A stretch of DNA of 64,000 nucleotides from Pseudarthrobacter defluvii (GCF_030816725.1 NZ_JAUSYG010000001.1:558001-622000), one strand, 5' to 3'. Numbered from the stretch's first letter, positions 1-8,237 are shown. The notes: a model not told the origin generated them from the sequence alone. Program-made: numbers and translations.

Positions 1-1
1 A

Positions 2-223
2 GCGCCCCTCGCGGAACTGATGCCGAAATTCCTGCCGGGCAGCGAAGCGCTCAGCGCCGGCCTCACCGGCACGAGCCCGGCGTTTTCCATTGCCAAGGCC
101 CAGGCACTGCTGGGCTGGCAGCCCAAGCGCAGCTGGCGAATCGAACTGAAGTCCCACCAACCCCTCAACGACGAGGCTTCCACGCTGGTCACCGCCGGCG
201 GCGGAGGCAAGGAGACACCATGA
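2..223 (+). CDS. C-terminal end of an NAD(P)-dependent SDR/epimerase-family protein (partial)
   Basis: The frame is open from base 2 and ends at TGA 221-223, so only about the last 73 residues are in the window. The piece AQALLGWQPKRSWR resembles the C-terminal end of extended short-chain dehydrogenases (NAD-dependent epimerase/dehydratase family), where a Leu-Gly-Trp/Tyr-x-Pro turn precedes the last helix. Its stop overlaps the kdgD start as ATGA, so the two genes are probably translationally coupled. Uronate dehydrogenase belongs to this superfamily and would supply the aldarate used downstream, so that is the preferred guess from context. The catalytic part is outside the window and cannot confirm it. 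Confidence 0.6.
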   Translation, partial: APLAELMPKFLPGSEALSAGLTGTSPAFSIAKAQALLGWQPKRSWRIELKSHQPLNDEASTLVTAGGGGKETP

Positions 224-1125
224 AATTTGACGGCGTACTGTTTTTCCCCGTCACCCCCTACGCGGCAGACGGTTCCGTTGACGTGAAACTGCTGAAGGAA
301 CACATCAGCTCCCGGCTGCCTTTCGGGCCCGGCGGCGTGTTCCCTGCCTGCGGGACCGGCGAATTCCACGCCCTCAGCATCGACGAGGTCCGCACCGTGG
401 TGGCGGCCGCCGTCGAGGTTGTTGCCGGGGCGCTCCCCGTGGTGGCCGGTGCAGGCGGACCGCTGGGCCACGCCCTGGCCGCAGCCCGCGCCGCTGAGGA
501 AGCCGGCGCGGACGCCCTCCTGGTGCTGCCGCCCTACCTGGTCACCGGTCCCACGGACGGGCTGGTGGCCTACATCGAGGCGGTAGCCAACGCCAGCAGC
601 CTGCCGGTCATCGTGTACCACCGCGGCAACGCGAAGTTCACTGCCGCGTCGATGGCCAAGCTTGCGGCGAACCCCAAGGTCATCGGCTTCAAGGACGGCC
701 TGGGCGACGTCGGCCTGGCCCAGGAGATCGTCTCCGCCGTCCGCGCCACCGGCCGGACTGACTTCGCCTTCTTCAACGGGCTGCTGACCGCCGAACTGAC
801 CCAGGGCGCCTACCGCGGCCTGGGCATCCCGCTGTACTCCTCTGCAGCGTTCGCCATGGCCCCGGAAATCGCCAAGGCCTACTACGACGCCTACGTTTCA
901 GGCGACGAGGACCGGCGCAACGCCTTGCTGGAGGGCTTCTACGCGCCCCTGGTCCGGTTGCGCGACCAGACCCCCGGCTTCGGCGTTTCCCTGATCAAGG
1001 CAGGCCTGCGGCTGGGCGGGCTGCCGGTTGGTTCGGTGCGGCCGCCGCTGGTGGACCCCACGGAAGAACAGCTGGTGGAGCTCAAGGCGATCCTGGCCAA
1101 GGGCCACGAGTTGGCCGGACGCTGA
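220..1125 (+). CDS. kdgD: 5-dehydro-4-deoxyglucarate dehydratase
   Basis: A DapA/NAL-superfamily TIM-barrel enzyme of 301 residues, the usual length. It converts 5-dehydro-4-deoxy-D-glucarate to 2,5-dioxopentanoate (2-oxoglutarate semialdehyde), CO2 and water in hexarate catabolism. The opening FFPVTPY, the loop GTGEFHALS (residues 45-53), Tyr133 in VIVYHRGN and Schiff-base Lys158 in VIGFKDGLGD match KdgD. It overlaps the upstream gene by ATGA and the next gene by one base (TGATG), showing an operon. Downstream sit a mandelate-racemase-group dehydratase that could make its substrate and an aldehyde dehydrogenase that could oxidise its product. Confidence 0.92.
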   Translation: MKFDGVLFFPVTPYAADGSVDVKLLKEHISSRLPFGPGGVFPACGTGEFHALSIDEVRTVVAAAVEVVAGALPVVAGAGGPLGHALAAARAAEEAGADALLVLPPYLVTGPTDGLVAYIEAVANASSLPVIVYHRGNAKFTAASMAKLAANPKVIGFKDGLGDVGLAQEIVSAVRATGRTDFAFFNGLLTAELTQGAYRGLGIPLYSSAAFAMAPEIAKAYYDAYVSGDEDRRNALLEGFYAPLVRLRDQTPGFGVSLIKAGLRLGGLPVGSVRPPLVDPTEEQLVELKAILAKGHELAGR

Positions 1126-2231
1126 TGAGCGCCCCCGCGGCCGAATCCGTCCGCACCGTCCCGCGCATCACGGGCCTTGCCACACGGCTCATTACTGTTC
1201 CGCTGCGCCGGCACTGGGGTGCGGACGCGCCGGAGAACCACGTGATCGCCACCGAACTTTCCACGGACGACGGCGGCACGGGCTTTGGCTTCTCCTGGAC
1301 CCCTACCATCGGCCCACAGGCAGTCAAGGCGCTGCTTGACCACGACATCGCACCCTTCGTCACCGGCCTTCCGGCCTCGCCTGAGGCGGTATGGGACGCT
1401 GTGTGGAAGCGGCTGCACGAAGCCGGCGGCGGCGGGCTGACCACCATCGCCATGGCGGGCGTGGACCTTGCGCTGTGGGACCTGCAGGCCCGGCGTGCCG
1501 GCACCTCGGTGACAGGTCTTCTGGGGCAGCGCCAGGAATCGGCCGAGGTCTACGGATCAGGGGTCAATCTGCACTACACCCTGGACGAACTGGTGGCGCA
1601 GGTGGAACGCTGGGTTGCCGCAGGCCACCAGGCGGTCAAGATCAAGGTGGGCAAGCCGGACATCCGCGAGGACGCCGACCGTGTTGCCGCGGTCCGCTCC
1701 GTCCTGGGCCCGCACCGCAGGCTCATGATCGACGCCAACCAGCGGTGGGATCTGCCCACCACCTTCCGCGCCCTGGATGTCCTGGCCGAATTCGGGCTGG
1801 ACTGGCTGGAGGAACCCATCCGCGCGGACGACCTCTGGGCCTACCGGCGGCTGCGGAAGCATTCGCCGGTGCCTATCGCCCTGGGCGAAAACCTGCACAC
1901 CATTTACCGGTTCCGCGATTTCATTGAGGCGGAGGCGGTGGACATCATCCAGCCCAACATCATCCGGGTTGGCGGAATAACCCCGTTCCGGAGGATCGTG
2001 GAGTTGGCACGGACCCACAGCATCAAGGTGATGCCGCACCTGCTGCCCGAACTGTCCGGACAACTGGCGCTGACCTTGGCGGAGCCCACCATGGTGGAGG
2101 ATGTCGAAGAGGCGTCCTTCGAACAGCTGGGGATCCTCGACGGGCCCTCTCCGGTGTGTTTCCACAGCAGCAGGGTGACCCTCGCGGACCACGACGGGCT
2201 GGGTTTCCGCTTCAAGGACAGGCTGCAATGA
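1125..2231 (+). CDS. Mandelate racemase/muconate lactonizing family sugar-acid dehydratase
   Basis: An enolase-superfamily protein of 368 residues. Visible catalytic groups are the KxK motif at Lys172/Lys174 (VKIKVGK), metal ligands Asp203 (MIDAN), Glu229/Glu230 (LEEP) and Glu255 (GEN), and His305 in MPHLLPE, which corresponds to the His base of the mandelate racemase subgroup. KxK plus His is the pattern of L-talarate/galactarate dehydratases, which feed the same 5-dehydro-4-deoxyglucarate pool as glucarate dehydratase. Its position directly after kdgD fits an aldarate dehydratase. The exact acid (galactarate, talarate or glucarate) cannot be read from sequence. The start overlaps the kdgD stop. 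Confidence 0.8.
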   Translation: MSAPAAESVRTVPRITGLATRLITVPLRRHWGADAPENHVIATELSTDDGGTGFGFSWTPTIGPQAVKALLDHDIAPFVTGLPASPEAVWDAVWKRLHEAGGGGLTTIAMAGVDLALWDLQARRAGTSVTGLLGQRQESAEVYGSGVNLHYTLDELVAQVERWVAAGHQAVKIKVGKPDIREDADRVAAVRSVLGPHRRLMIDANQRWDLPTTFRALDVLAEFGLDWLEEPIRADDLWAYRRLRKHSPVPIALGENLHTIYRFRDFIEAEAVDIIQPNIIRVGGITPFRRIVELARTHSIKVMPHLLPELSGQLALTLAEPTMVEDVEEASFEQLGILDGPSPVCFHSSRVTLADHDGLGFRFKDRLQ

Positions 2232-2273
2232 TGAATTTCCAGACGACCTCTATTGGATGAACAGGTTCCTGAC

Positions 2274-3725
2274 GTGACAACTGCAACGCTTTCCCTGACC
2301 GAGCTCACTGCTGCCGCCACCGCCGCCGCAAAAATATCCGCGGCTGCCTCCGACGCCGATCGGGCGGGATGGCTGAACGCGGTGGCGGACGCCCTGGATG
2401 CCAACGCCGCCGAACTGGTGGACATCGCGGATGCCGAAACCAGCCTGGGGGCGCCGCGCCTGACGGGCGAGGTGGCCCGCACCACCGGCCAGCTGCGCCT
2501 GTTCGCCCGCGTGATCACCGAAGGCTCCTACCTGGAAGCCATCATCGACCACGCAGACCCGGCGGCCACCCCGCCCAGGCCGGACCTCCGCCGGATCCTC
2601 AGGCCCATCGGCCCGGTGGCAGTCTTCTCCGCCTCCAACTTTCCGTTCGCCTTCTCGGTGGCCGGCGGTGACACGGCTTCGGCCCTGGCCGTGGGCTGCT
2701 CGGTGATCGTCAAGGCCCACTCCGGCCACGTGCGGCTCTCCGAACGGACGGCGGAAATCATGGCGGAGGCTCTCCGTGCCGCGGGCGCGCCGGAAGGCCT
2801 GTTCGCCCTGGTCCAGGGCCGCGAGGTGGGCACCGCCCTGGTCCAGGACCCCGCCGTCAAGGCTGTGGGCTTTACCGGCTCCATCCCCGGCGGCCGTGCG
2901 CTGTTCGACCTTGCCACCTCCCGTCCCGACCCCATCCCCTTCTACGGGGAACTTGGCAGCCTCAATCCCGTGGTCATCACCGCGGCAGCACTCAAGGCCC
3001 GGTCCGCGGAGCTCGCTTCCGGGCTGGCCGGTTCCTACACCCTTGGCGCCGGGCAGTTCTGCACCAAGCCGGGCCTGGTGTTCATCCCGGCCGGGACGGG
3101 CTTCGCAGCAGAGGTGGCCCAGGCCAGCAAGGACAAGCCGGCCCTGGGCATGCTGACCAGCCGCATCGCCGAGGCCTACCCGGATGGACTGCGCAGCTTC
3201 GCTTCGGTAGACGGCGTGGACGTTGTCAGCGGCAGCGTGGACCAGGACGCCGTGGCCAACGGCGCTGCCCCCGTGGTCTTCTCCACCAGCGCTGCAAAGG
3301 TCCTGGAGCGGCCGGAGCAGCTGCTCGAGGAATGCTTCGGGCCCACCACCATCCTGATCGAGTACGCGGACCAGGACGAACTGGCTGCCGTCCTGGCCAA
3401 GGTCCCGGGCAGCCTCACGGCCACGCTCCACAGCGAACAGGGCGAGGACATCGGGGCCCTGGTGGAGCAGCTCTCCGGACTCGCCGGACGTGTCCTGTTC
3501 GAAGGCTGGCCCACGGGCGTGGCGGTGAACTGGGCACAGCAGCACGGCGGCCCGTACCCGGCCACCACCTCGCTGTTCACCTCGGTGGGCGCGACGGCGG
3601 TGCGCAGGTTCCAGCGTCCCGTGGCTTACCAGGACGCCCCGGAAGCCGTGCTGCACCCGGCCCTGCGGGAGGACAACCCGCTGGGCATCCCGCGCCGGGT
3701 GGACGGAGAGCTGCGGCTTCCCTGA
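2274..3725 (+). CDS. Aldehyde dehydrogenase, probable 2-oxoglutarate semialdehyde dehydrogenase
   Basis: An NAD(P)-dependent aldehyde dehydrogenase of about 483 residues. The general base lies in FYGELGS (Glu226) and the nucleophile in GAGQFCTKPG (Cys263), numbered from the GTG at 2274. The phrases FSASNFPFAFSVAGGDTASALA and HGGPYPATT are those of the KgsaDH/YcbD group, which oxidises 2,5-dioxopentanoate to 2-oxoglutarate, the product of KdgD next door. A TTG at 2253 in the same frame would add seven residues; neither start has a strong ribosome site. The gene closes the hexarate operon and is followed by repeats between convergent genes. Confidence 0.85.
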   Translation: MTTATLSLTELTAAATAAAKISAAASDADRAGWLNAVADALDANAAELVDIADAETSLGAPRLTGEVARTTGQLRLFARVITEGSYLEAIIDHADPAATPPRPDLRRILRPIGPVAVFSASNFPFAFSVAGGDTASALAVGCSVIVKAHSGHVRLSERTAEIMAEALRAAGAPEGLFALVQGREVGTALVQDPAVKAVGFTGSIPGGRALFDLATSRPDPIPFYGELGSLNPVVITAAALKARSAELASGLAGSYTLGAGQFCTKPGLVFIPAGTGFAAEVAQASKDKPALGMLTSRIAEAYPDGLRSFASVDGVDVVSGSVDQDAVANGAAPVVFSTSAAKVLERPEQLLEECFGPTTILIEYADQDELAAVLAKVPGSLTATLHSEQGEDIGALVEQLSGLAGRVLFEGWPTGVAVNWAQQHGGPYPATTSLFTSVGATAVRRFQRPVAYQDAPEAVLHPALREDNPLGIPRRVDGELRLP

Positions 3726-3870
3726 AACGCCCGCTCACTTGTAGCCGGTTTTAACCTGAACGCCCGCTCACTTGCGGCCGCATCCGCGGCACGGGTGAGC
3801 GGGCGTTTCGGGTTTAAGCCCCAAATGTGAGCGGGCGTTTGGGGTTTAAGCCCCAAATGTGAGCGGGCGT
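3725..3870. repeat. Intergenic repeat cluster with a 32-bp tandem unit and inverted copies
   Basis: Two copies of ACGCCCGCTCACTTG begin near 3727 and 3760. Their reverse complement GTGAGCGGGCGTTT occurs at 3795, 3827 and 3859. The last three lie in 32-bp tandem units (3795-3826, 3827-3858, partial 3859-3870), each carrying a GGGTTTAAGCCCC mini-hairpin. The array fills the gap between convergent genes, so RNA from either strand can fold into long stems. It may act as a bidirectional terminator or belong to a dispersed intergenic repeat family. Confidence 0.75.
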
Positions 3871-3874
3871 CCGG

Positions 3875-4990
3875 CTACAGCTGCAGCGTCACCGGCCGTT
3901 CCAGCCCGTTGACGGTGGTGGCCGGCCAGCGCGGGTCCACCGTGAGGACTTGAAGCCCCGACTCCGTGAGCTGGACAGTGTCCTCAATCTTGACGCCGGG
4001 GCCTGACGGGTTCCACGTGAAGGCCTGGTCCAGCACCACAGTGTCGGTCGCCGCAGACGTGACCCTGGGATCGCGCCCGGCATAACCTGCCGGACCGCCC
4101 TGGTGGTGCTGCTCCCACTGGTCCTTCCCGAAGCCGTGCCGGGCGTAGGCGGCCTGGATCTCGGCGAAGATCCGGTCCAGCCGGGCACCGGGAACCGTGG
4201 CGTCGAAGATGTCGGCCTCCACTGCTGCAATGCGTGCCTCGGCGCCGCGCTCTTCCGCGGTGCCGGCGTCGAACCTGACCCAGCGGGTGATGTTGGCAAC
4301 CAGGCCGTCGCGGCGGGCGCACACCACAGCCATGGCGCGGCGGCCCAGCGGGGAGTGGGTAGCCAAGGGGTGCCGGAATTCGCTGCGGGAGCTGCCGTTG
4401 GACAGCAGCACCAGCGGCTCCGCCCCGGCGGCCACCACGCGGGCGGCCAGCGCCGAAACGAGCTCGAACTCCGTGGTGTCTGGGCGTGCGGCGGAAAGGA
4501 TATCCGTCATCATGCCGGCCAGCTCGGCGCTGAGCCGGGAGTACCGTGCACTCTCCGCCGGGAGGAGCTGCTGGCGGGCTGCCCTCAGCTCAGCGGCGAC
4601 GTCGCTTTCCGCCAGCGGGGGCAGGGAGCCGGTGCCGACGGCGGCGGCGGCCTGGTGCAGGTTCCCGTACCAGGGCACGGTGTGCAGGTTGACCTGCGCC
4701 GGAAGTTCCTCGGCAGCGATTCGGCCGGCCTCGTTGTTGAACGTCACCAGGTGGTCGCCGTCGCGGTCAACCAGCAGCGCCGCGATGGGGTCGCCGGCCA
4801 GGCTGATGTGCACCCGGCTGCCGTCCAGGTACCAGGTCAGGGCAGTGTTGGAGGTCAGGAGCAGCGAATCCCGCCCGGCCGCGTCCAGGATGTCCAGGAC
4901 CCGGCGGCGCTTGATGGCCCGGTCCGTCCTCGATCCCGGTGCCAGCCGTGCCTCCTGCGGCGGAACTGCTGCGGTGGTTGTTTGCGTCAT
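3875..4990 (-). CDS. M24 (creatinase/aminopeptidase P-like) family protein
   Basis: A 371-residue protein with the pita-bread fold layout: an N-terminal creatinase-like part (SNTALTWYLDGSRVHIS) and a C-terminal M24 part (PLVLLSNGSSRSEFRHP, EQHHQGGPAGYAGRDPR, GPGVKIEDTV). The start at 4990 overlaps the PmoA stop as ATGA; the frame extends upstream to 5308 but that part is the PmoA gene in another frame. The canonical metal-binding aspartates look degenerate: where SD-x-TR is expected the sequence reads ANITR. It may therefore be a non-metal, creatinase-type hydrolase instead of a peptidase. It is the last gene of the minus-strand operon. Substrate unknown. Confidence 0.7.
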   Translation of the reverse strand: MTQTTTAAVPPQEARLAPGSRTDRAIKRRRVLDILDAAGRDSLLLTSNTALTWYLDGSRVHISLAGDPIAALLVDRDGDHLVTFNNEAGRIAAEELPAQVNLHTVPWYGNLHQAAAAVGTGSLPPLAESDVAAELRAARQQLLPAESARYSRLSAELAGMMTDILSAARPDTTEFELVSALAARVVAAGAEPLVLLSNGSSRSEFRHPLATHSPLGRRAMAVVCARRDGLVANITRWVRFDAGTAEERGAEARIAAVEADIFDATVPGARLDRIFAEIQAAYARHGFGKDQWEQHHQGGPAGYAGRDPRVTSAATDTVVLDQAFTWNPSGPGVKIEDTVQLTESGLQVLTVDPRWPATTVNGLERPVTLQL

Positions 4991-6048
4991 GACGGGTCCC
5001 CCTGGTTTATCAATGTTTCGATGTCGGCGGTGGCCAGGATTCCGTCGGCCACGAAAACGGTAATGCGGCGCCGCGCCGGGTTCCCCGGCTCGACGATGAC
5101 GGGCCGGTCCCAGGCCAGCGACTGGCCTACACCGGGGTAGCCCTCCACCCGGACGAACCACGGGTCCGTGGAGCCTTTCGGGGCAACGAACACCAAGGTG
5201 GCGGGCCCGCCGTCGAACGTTCCTGACCAGGCGAGCCAGCGCGCCACGCTGCCGTGGGTCTCCGACTCCCCGGCGCCGTCGGGCGTCCAGACCGCCGCGT
5301 TGCCACACCCGGGCAGGCGCCAGAAGAAGCCGCCGTAGCCGCCCTCAAAGCGGCCGTTGGAGCCCGGGCTGCCCAGGCTGACCGGTTTGTCCCCGGCGGG
5401 GGCCAGCGAGAAGTCAAGGGACAGCCGCCAGATGGAAGGCGAGACGCCGGACCACGTCCAGGTGCGTTCCTCCAGGAGGGCGGGGGAGCCGTCGGGGCCG
5501 TTCCAGTGCAGGGTCTCCTGGAGCCTGCCCTCCTGGCCGCCGCCGGCGTCGGTCTGTTCCACCGTTGTGCCTGTGCCGGCAATGCTCCCGTGGTCCGGGC
5601 GCCAGACGTACTGCCCGGCCTCGCGGGTGTAGGTGCGGCCGCCCCAGAAATTGATGCCGTCCACGTCCTGCAGCGCCACCCCAACACCGAGGTGCCATAC
5701 GTGGTCCAGCGGCATGTGGTCCGTGACCACGGTGCCGCCGAGGGTCCGGACGGGGTGCAGGTAGGGGCGCGGCGAGGAGACTGCCCGGATATGCCTGCCG
5801 TCCTGGTAGTCCGCCACCGGGCGGCCGTCCACCGCCAGTGTGCGGACCGGCGGCAGGGCCCGGGCCCAGGGGACGCCAAGTTCGGCGAAGGTCGCCTGGG
5901 CTTTGATGGCCCGGCCCATCAGGTCGCTGATGCCATGCACCACGGGGTGGGCGTCGTCGCCCGTGCCCTCCCAGCTGATGAACTTCGAATCGACCGGAGC
6001 CGGGTCGGGGGGCGGTGCGAATGGCTTCCAGGACTGAGGTGAAAGCAC
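4987..6048 (-). CDS. PmoA-like (DUF6807) domain, downstream piece of a frameshifted Gfo/Idh/MocA-PmoA fusion
   Basis: This 353-residue frame (nominal GTG at 6048) contains the PmoA-family beta-sandwich: PYLHPVRTLGGTVVTDHMPLDHVWHLG, INFWGGRTYT and a C-terminal ITVFVADG. Its first 50 or so residues (WEGTGDDAHPVVHGISDLM, ATFAELGVPWA) are not PmoA but the C-terminal end of a Gfo/Idh/MocA oxidoreductase, as shown by the paralogue at 24313-25518 (WEGEGDTAHAIVVGIEEAL, ATFSELGLPWA). The natural reading is one 682-residue fusion with the upstream frame, broken at 6007-6012. Translation from 6048 alone would give a PmoA domain with a useless tail of the dehydrogenase. The family's activity is unknown; it is common in polysaccharide loci. 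Confidence 0.75.
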   Translation of the reverse strand: MLSPQSWKPFAPPPDPAPVDSKFISWEGTGDDAHPVVHGISDLMGRAIKAQATFAELGVPWARALPPVRTLAVDGRPVADYQDGRHIRAVSSPRPYLHPVRTLGGTVVTDHMPLDHVWHLGVGVALQDVDGINFWGGRTYTREAGQYVWRPDHGSIAGTGTTVEQTDAGGGQEGRLQETLHWNGPDGSPALLEERTWTWSGVSPSIWRLSLDFSLAPAGDKPVSLGSPGSNGRFEGGYGGFFWRLPGCGNAAVWTPDGAGESETHGSVARWLAWSGTFDGGPATLVFVAPKGSTDPWFVRVEGYPGVGQSLAWDRPVIVEPGNPARRRITVFVADGILATADIETLINQGDPS

Positions 6049-7036
6049 CGGTGTCCTGCAGCGCGCAGAGCAGCGGGGCTCCTGTTGCGCGGGCCTCCAA
6101 CAGGTTCTCCAGCAGGTCCGTGCGGCCGTGCGTTTCCCGGCGCTCGCCGTCGGGGGTGCTGATGACCACCTCGTCGCGGGTGTAAAAGAGGGTGATGTCG
6201 CCCAAGGTTCCGTGCAGCGTAACAGTGGGATCCAGCTGTTCAGGTGCGCACAGCGTGAGGGCGCACAGCAGGATATGTCCGCCTTCGGTGCGGACCCGGA
6301 TCACTGACGTATCGTCGCTTTCCGTGTCGTTGGCCCGGTACAGGTCGGTCTCAACGGAGGCAACGTCGGCGAGGGTGTGGGCGCCCGCCAGGGCCAGGCC
6401 CGTGGCAACAGCGTGGGCCAGCGCATTGGTGGCCACGCCGTCCACCACGTCGGTGCCCTCCAGGGCGCGCTTCCCTGCCCAGCGTGAACGCTTGAAGTAG
6501 GCCTTGGTCCGCAGCCACTGGCCCGTGGCGCTGATGCCCAGGACGGTGCCGATCTCCCCGGCAGCCACCAGGTCTTTGATCGCCGGCAGGGCATGGGACC
6601 CCAGGCTCTGGAAGCCCACCTGGACCAGGCGGCCCTTTTCCTGCGCGGCGGCAAGGACCTGCTCAAACTGGGCCAGGGACGCCACAGGCGGTTTCTCCAC
6701 GTAGACGTCCATCCCGGCTTCCAGCGCTGCGACCGCCAGCGGGGCATGGGTCTGGATGGGCGTGGCAAGGATGACGACGTCGACGCCCGGCTGTGCGGCC
6801 AACAGGGCGTCAAGATCGGGGAACACGGCGACCGAATCGGGCAGGGCGCCGGCCTGCGGCGGGACGGGGTCGGCCACGGCCACCAGTTCCAGGGCGCCGG
6901 CCGCCTCCAGCCGGGCCAGGTTGGCGAGGTGCCGCTCGCCGAAACCGTGCACGCCCACCAGCCCGATCCGGGGGATGGCTGTGGATGTGGGCTGCAACGG
7001 GGTGGATTCCGCGGCGGGGGAATGCTGTGTGATCAC
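5414..7036 (-). CDS. Gfo/Idh/MocA-family oxidoreductase, N-terminal piece of the frameshifted fusion
   Basis: An NAD(P)-dependent sugar oxidoreductase. The Rossmann start is RIGLVGVHGFGERHLANL, the EKPP motif is at residues 114-117 (VYVEKPP), and homology to the paralogue at 24313-25518 runs to about residue 344 (SVLEAIRTAP). Beyond about base 6013 the frame runs on for some 200 arginine/proline/glycine-rich codons that are the wrong frame of the PmoA domain, so the nominal stop at 5414 is not meaningful. Removing one G from the six-G run 6007-6012 gives RTAPDPAPVDSKF, which aligns with RTAPLPAPIDPAY of the paralogue. It probably oxidises or rearranges a sugar released by neighbouring hydrolases. 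Confidence 0.75.
   Translation of the reverse strand: MITQHSPAAESTPLQPTSTAIPRIGLVGVHGFGERHLANLARLEAAGALELVAVADPVPPQAGALPDSVAVFPDLDALLAAQPGVDVVILATPIQTHAPLAVAALEAGMDVYVEKPPVASLAQFEQVLAAAQEKGRLVQVGFQSLGSHALPAIKDLVAAGEIGTVLGISATGQWLRTKAYFKRSRWAGKRALEGTDVVDGVATNALAHAVATGLALAGAHTLADVASVETDLYRANDTESDDTSVIRVRTEGGHILLCALTLCAPEQLDPTVTLHGTLGDITLFYTRDEVVISTPDGERRETHGRTDLLENLLEARATGAPLLCALQDTGAFTSVLEAIRTAPRPGSGRFEVHQLGGHGRRRPPRGAWHQRPDGPGHQSPGDLRRTWRPLGPGPAAGPHTGGGRPPGGGLPGRQAYPGSLLAAPLPAPRPDPRRHRGHGPHAAGPRMAPRCWGGAAGRGRHQFLGRPHLHPRGRAVRLAPGPREHCRHRHNGGTDRRRRRPGGQAPGDPALERPRRLPRPPGGTHLDVVRRLAFHLAAVP
6007..6012 (-). other. Single-base frameshift site in a G6/C6 run
   Basis: On the coding (minus) strand the run CCCCCC separates the frame ending IRTAP from the frame starting DPAPVDSKFISWEG. 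Codon starts in the downstream frame lie one base later, so an extra base is present; five Cs would restore one continuous frame of 7036 to 4987. Homopolymer position and conserved coding on both sides suggest either a sequencing/assembly error or a recent slippage mutation. Confidence 0.8.
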
Positions 7037-7062
7037 GTGGGTCCTTGAAGGTTTGAAAAGGG

Positions 7063-8184
7063 TCAGCAGGCCAGCGTCTTGGCCAGGAACTCGAGGGCCT
7101 CATCCTGCATGGCTGCCGTGAAAACGTGCCCGCCGGGCCAGAAACTGCCGGTGTACCGGTCCGTCCCGCCGTGCAGGGATTCCAGTATCCGGTGCGCCTG
7201 CCGCATCCCGTCCTCCGGAAAGAGTTCGTCCGCCAGGGCGTACTGCACCAGGAACCGGGCCGCGGCCGCTCTGCCGGTGAGTTCCGGCCAGTCGCCCAGC
7301 TTCCAGAGGCCAGGGGTCTGCAGGAGCCACGAGTGCGCGTCCAGGTAGGCCGGAAAGAGGGACTCAAAGGTGGTCATCATGCAGGTGACCACAGCGGCAC
7401 GGATGCGGGGGCTGAGGGCGGCGAGGGCCAGCGAACGGCCGCCGCCGCCGGAGAAACCAATGCACCCCAGGTTGTCCTGGTCCACCCCCGGCAGGGCGGC
7501 CAGGATGTCCAGGGCTGCGAGGTCGTCGTGCGCCACCATGCCGGCCAGGCTGGTGCCCAGTAGCCCGGCTGCCTTGGCGACGGTGTCTTCGTGGAAGCCG
7601 GCAGCGGCGTTGTATTCCTCCGCTTCGGTGGGCACGACGCCGTCCTCCCGCCACTGCGCCTGCCTCCCCGCTGCTGCCGCGGCAGTGCGCCACGGGGGAT
7701 TTGAGAGGTCGAACCTGCGGCTGCCCCACGCGAAGGTGTCATGGGCCAGGACCGCAAAGCCGCGGCGTGCGATGTCCGTGGCGAGGGCCCGTCCGTCGTA
7801 GTGGCCGGCGCGGGCAGACACGGCGGAGGGGTGGCTGTCGGGCAATTCCAGCAGCCGGTCGGCACCGCCGAACTTGTTCCCGCCGTGGCAGTGCAGGGCC
7901 AGGACGCCGGGCAGGGGTCCGGAACTTCCGGCCGGCCTGACCAGCCAGCCCGTAGTGCGCGGCCCGAAGCCCAACTGCCAGCTGAGCTGGGAGGTGGTGG
8001 CGCCGTAGTACGTTTCCTCCCAGTGCACCGTAACCTTGGGGAGCCGCTGCGCGTCCGGGACGCCCAGGGCATCCGACAGCTCCTGCGCCGCCGCGCTGGA
8101 GGCTTGGCGGCGCGGATGCTCCCGGACGTAGGCAGGCCAGTCCTCGTAGCCCGCGATGGCGCTGGGCCGTGCTGTTGGCGTCAT
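7063..8184 (-). CDS. Dienelactone hydrolase/acetylxylan-esterase-like alpha/beta hydrolase
   Basis: A 373-residue cytoplasmic alpha/beta hydrolase without signal peptide. The nucleophile elbow is GFSGGGG (Ser245), the acid is probably Asp319 (YALADELFPEDG) and the base His353 (WPGGHVF). The oxyanion region LHCHGGNKFGG precedes a long insertion. The family includes sugar-ester and acetyl esterases. It lies between the Gfo-PmoA fusion and the binding protein gene, so removal of acetyl or other ester groups from imported sugars is plausible. A GGAGG ribosome site lies just upstream of the ATG at 8184. Confidence 0.75.
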   Translation of the reverse strand: MTPTARPSAIAGYEDWPAYVREHPRRQASSAAAQELSDALGVPDAQRLPKVTVHWEETYYGATTSQLSWQLGFGPRTTGWLVRPAGSSGPLPGVLALHCHGGNKFGGADRLLELPDSHPSAVSARAGHYDGRALATDIARRGFAVLAHDTFAWGSRRFDLSNPPWRTAAAAAGRQAQWREDGVVPTEAEEYNAAAGFHEDTVAKAAGLLGTSLAGMVAHDDLAALDILAALPGVDQDNLGCIGFSGGGGRSLALAALSPRIRAAVVTCMMTTFESLFPAYLDAHSWLLQTPGLWKLGDWPELTGRAAAARFLVQYALADELFPEDGMRQAHRILESLHGGTDRYTGSFWPGGHVFTAAMQDEALEFLAKTLAC

Positions 8185-8237
8185 AGGGCTGGCCTCCTTT
8201 TTGTGGCGTGGTTGCTGCAGGGGACGGGCTGGGACCG

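Noticed and set aside
2250..3656. 468-codon open frame on the minus strand opposite the aldehyde dehydrogenase
   Set aside because: It mirrors a recognised gene, has no family motifs and arises from high GC with few stop codons.
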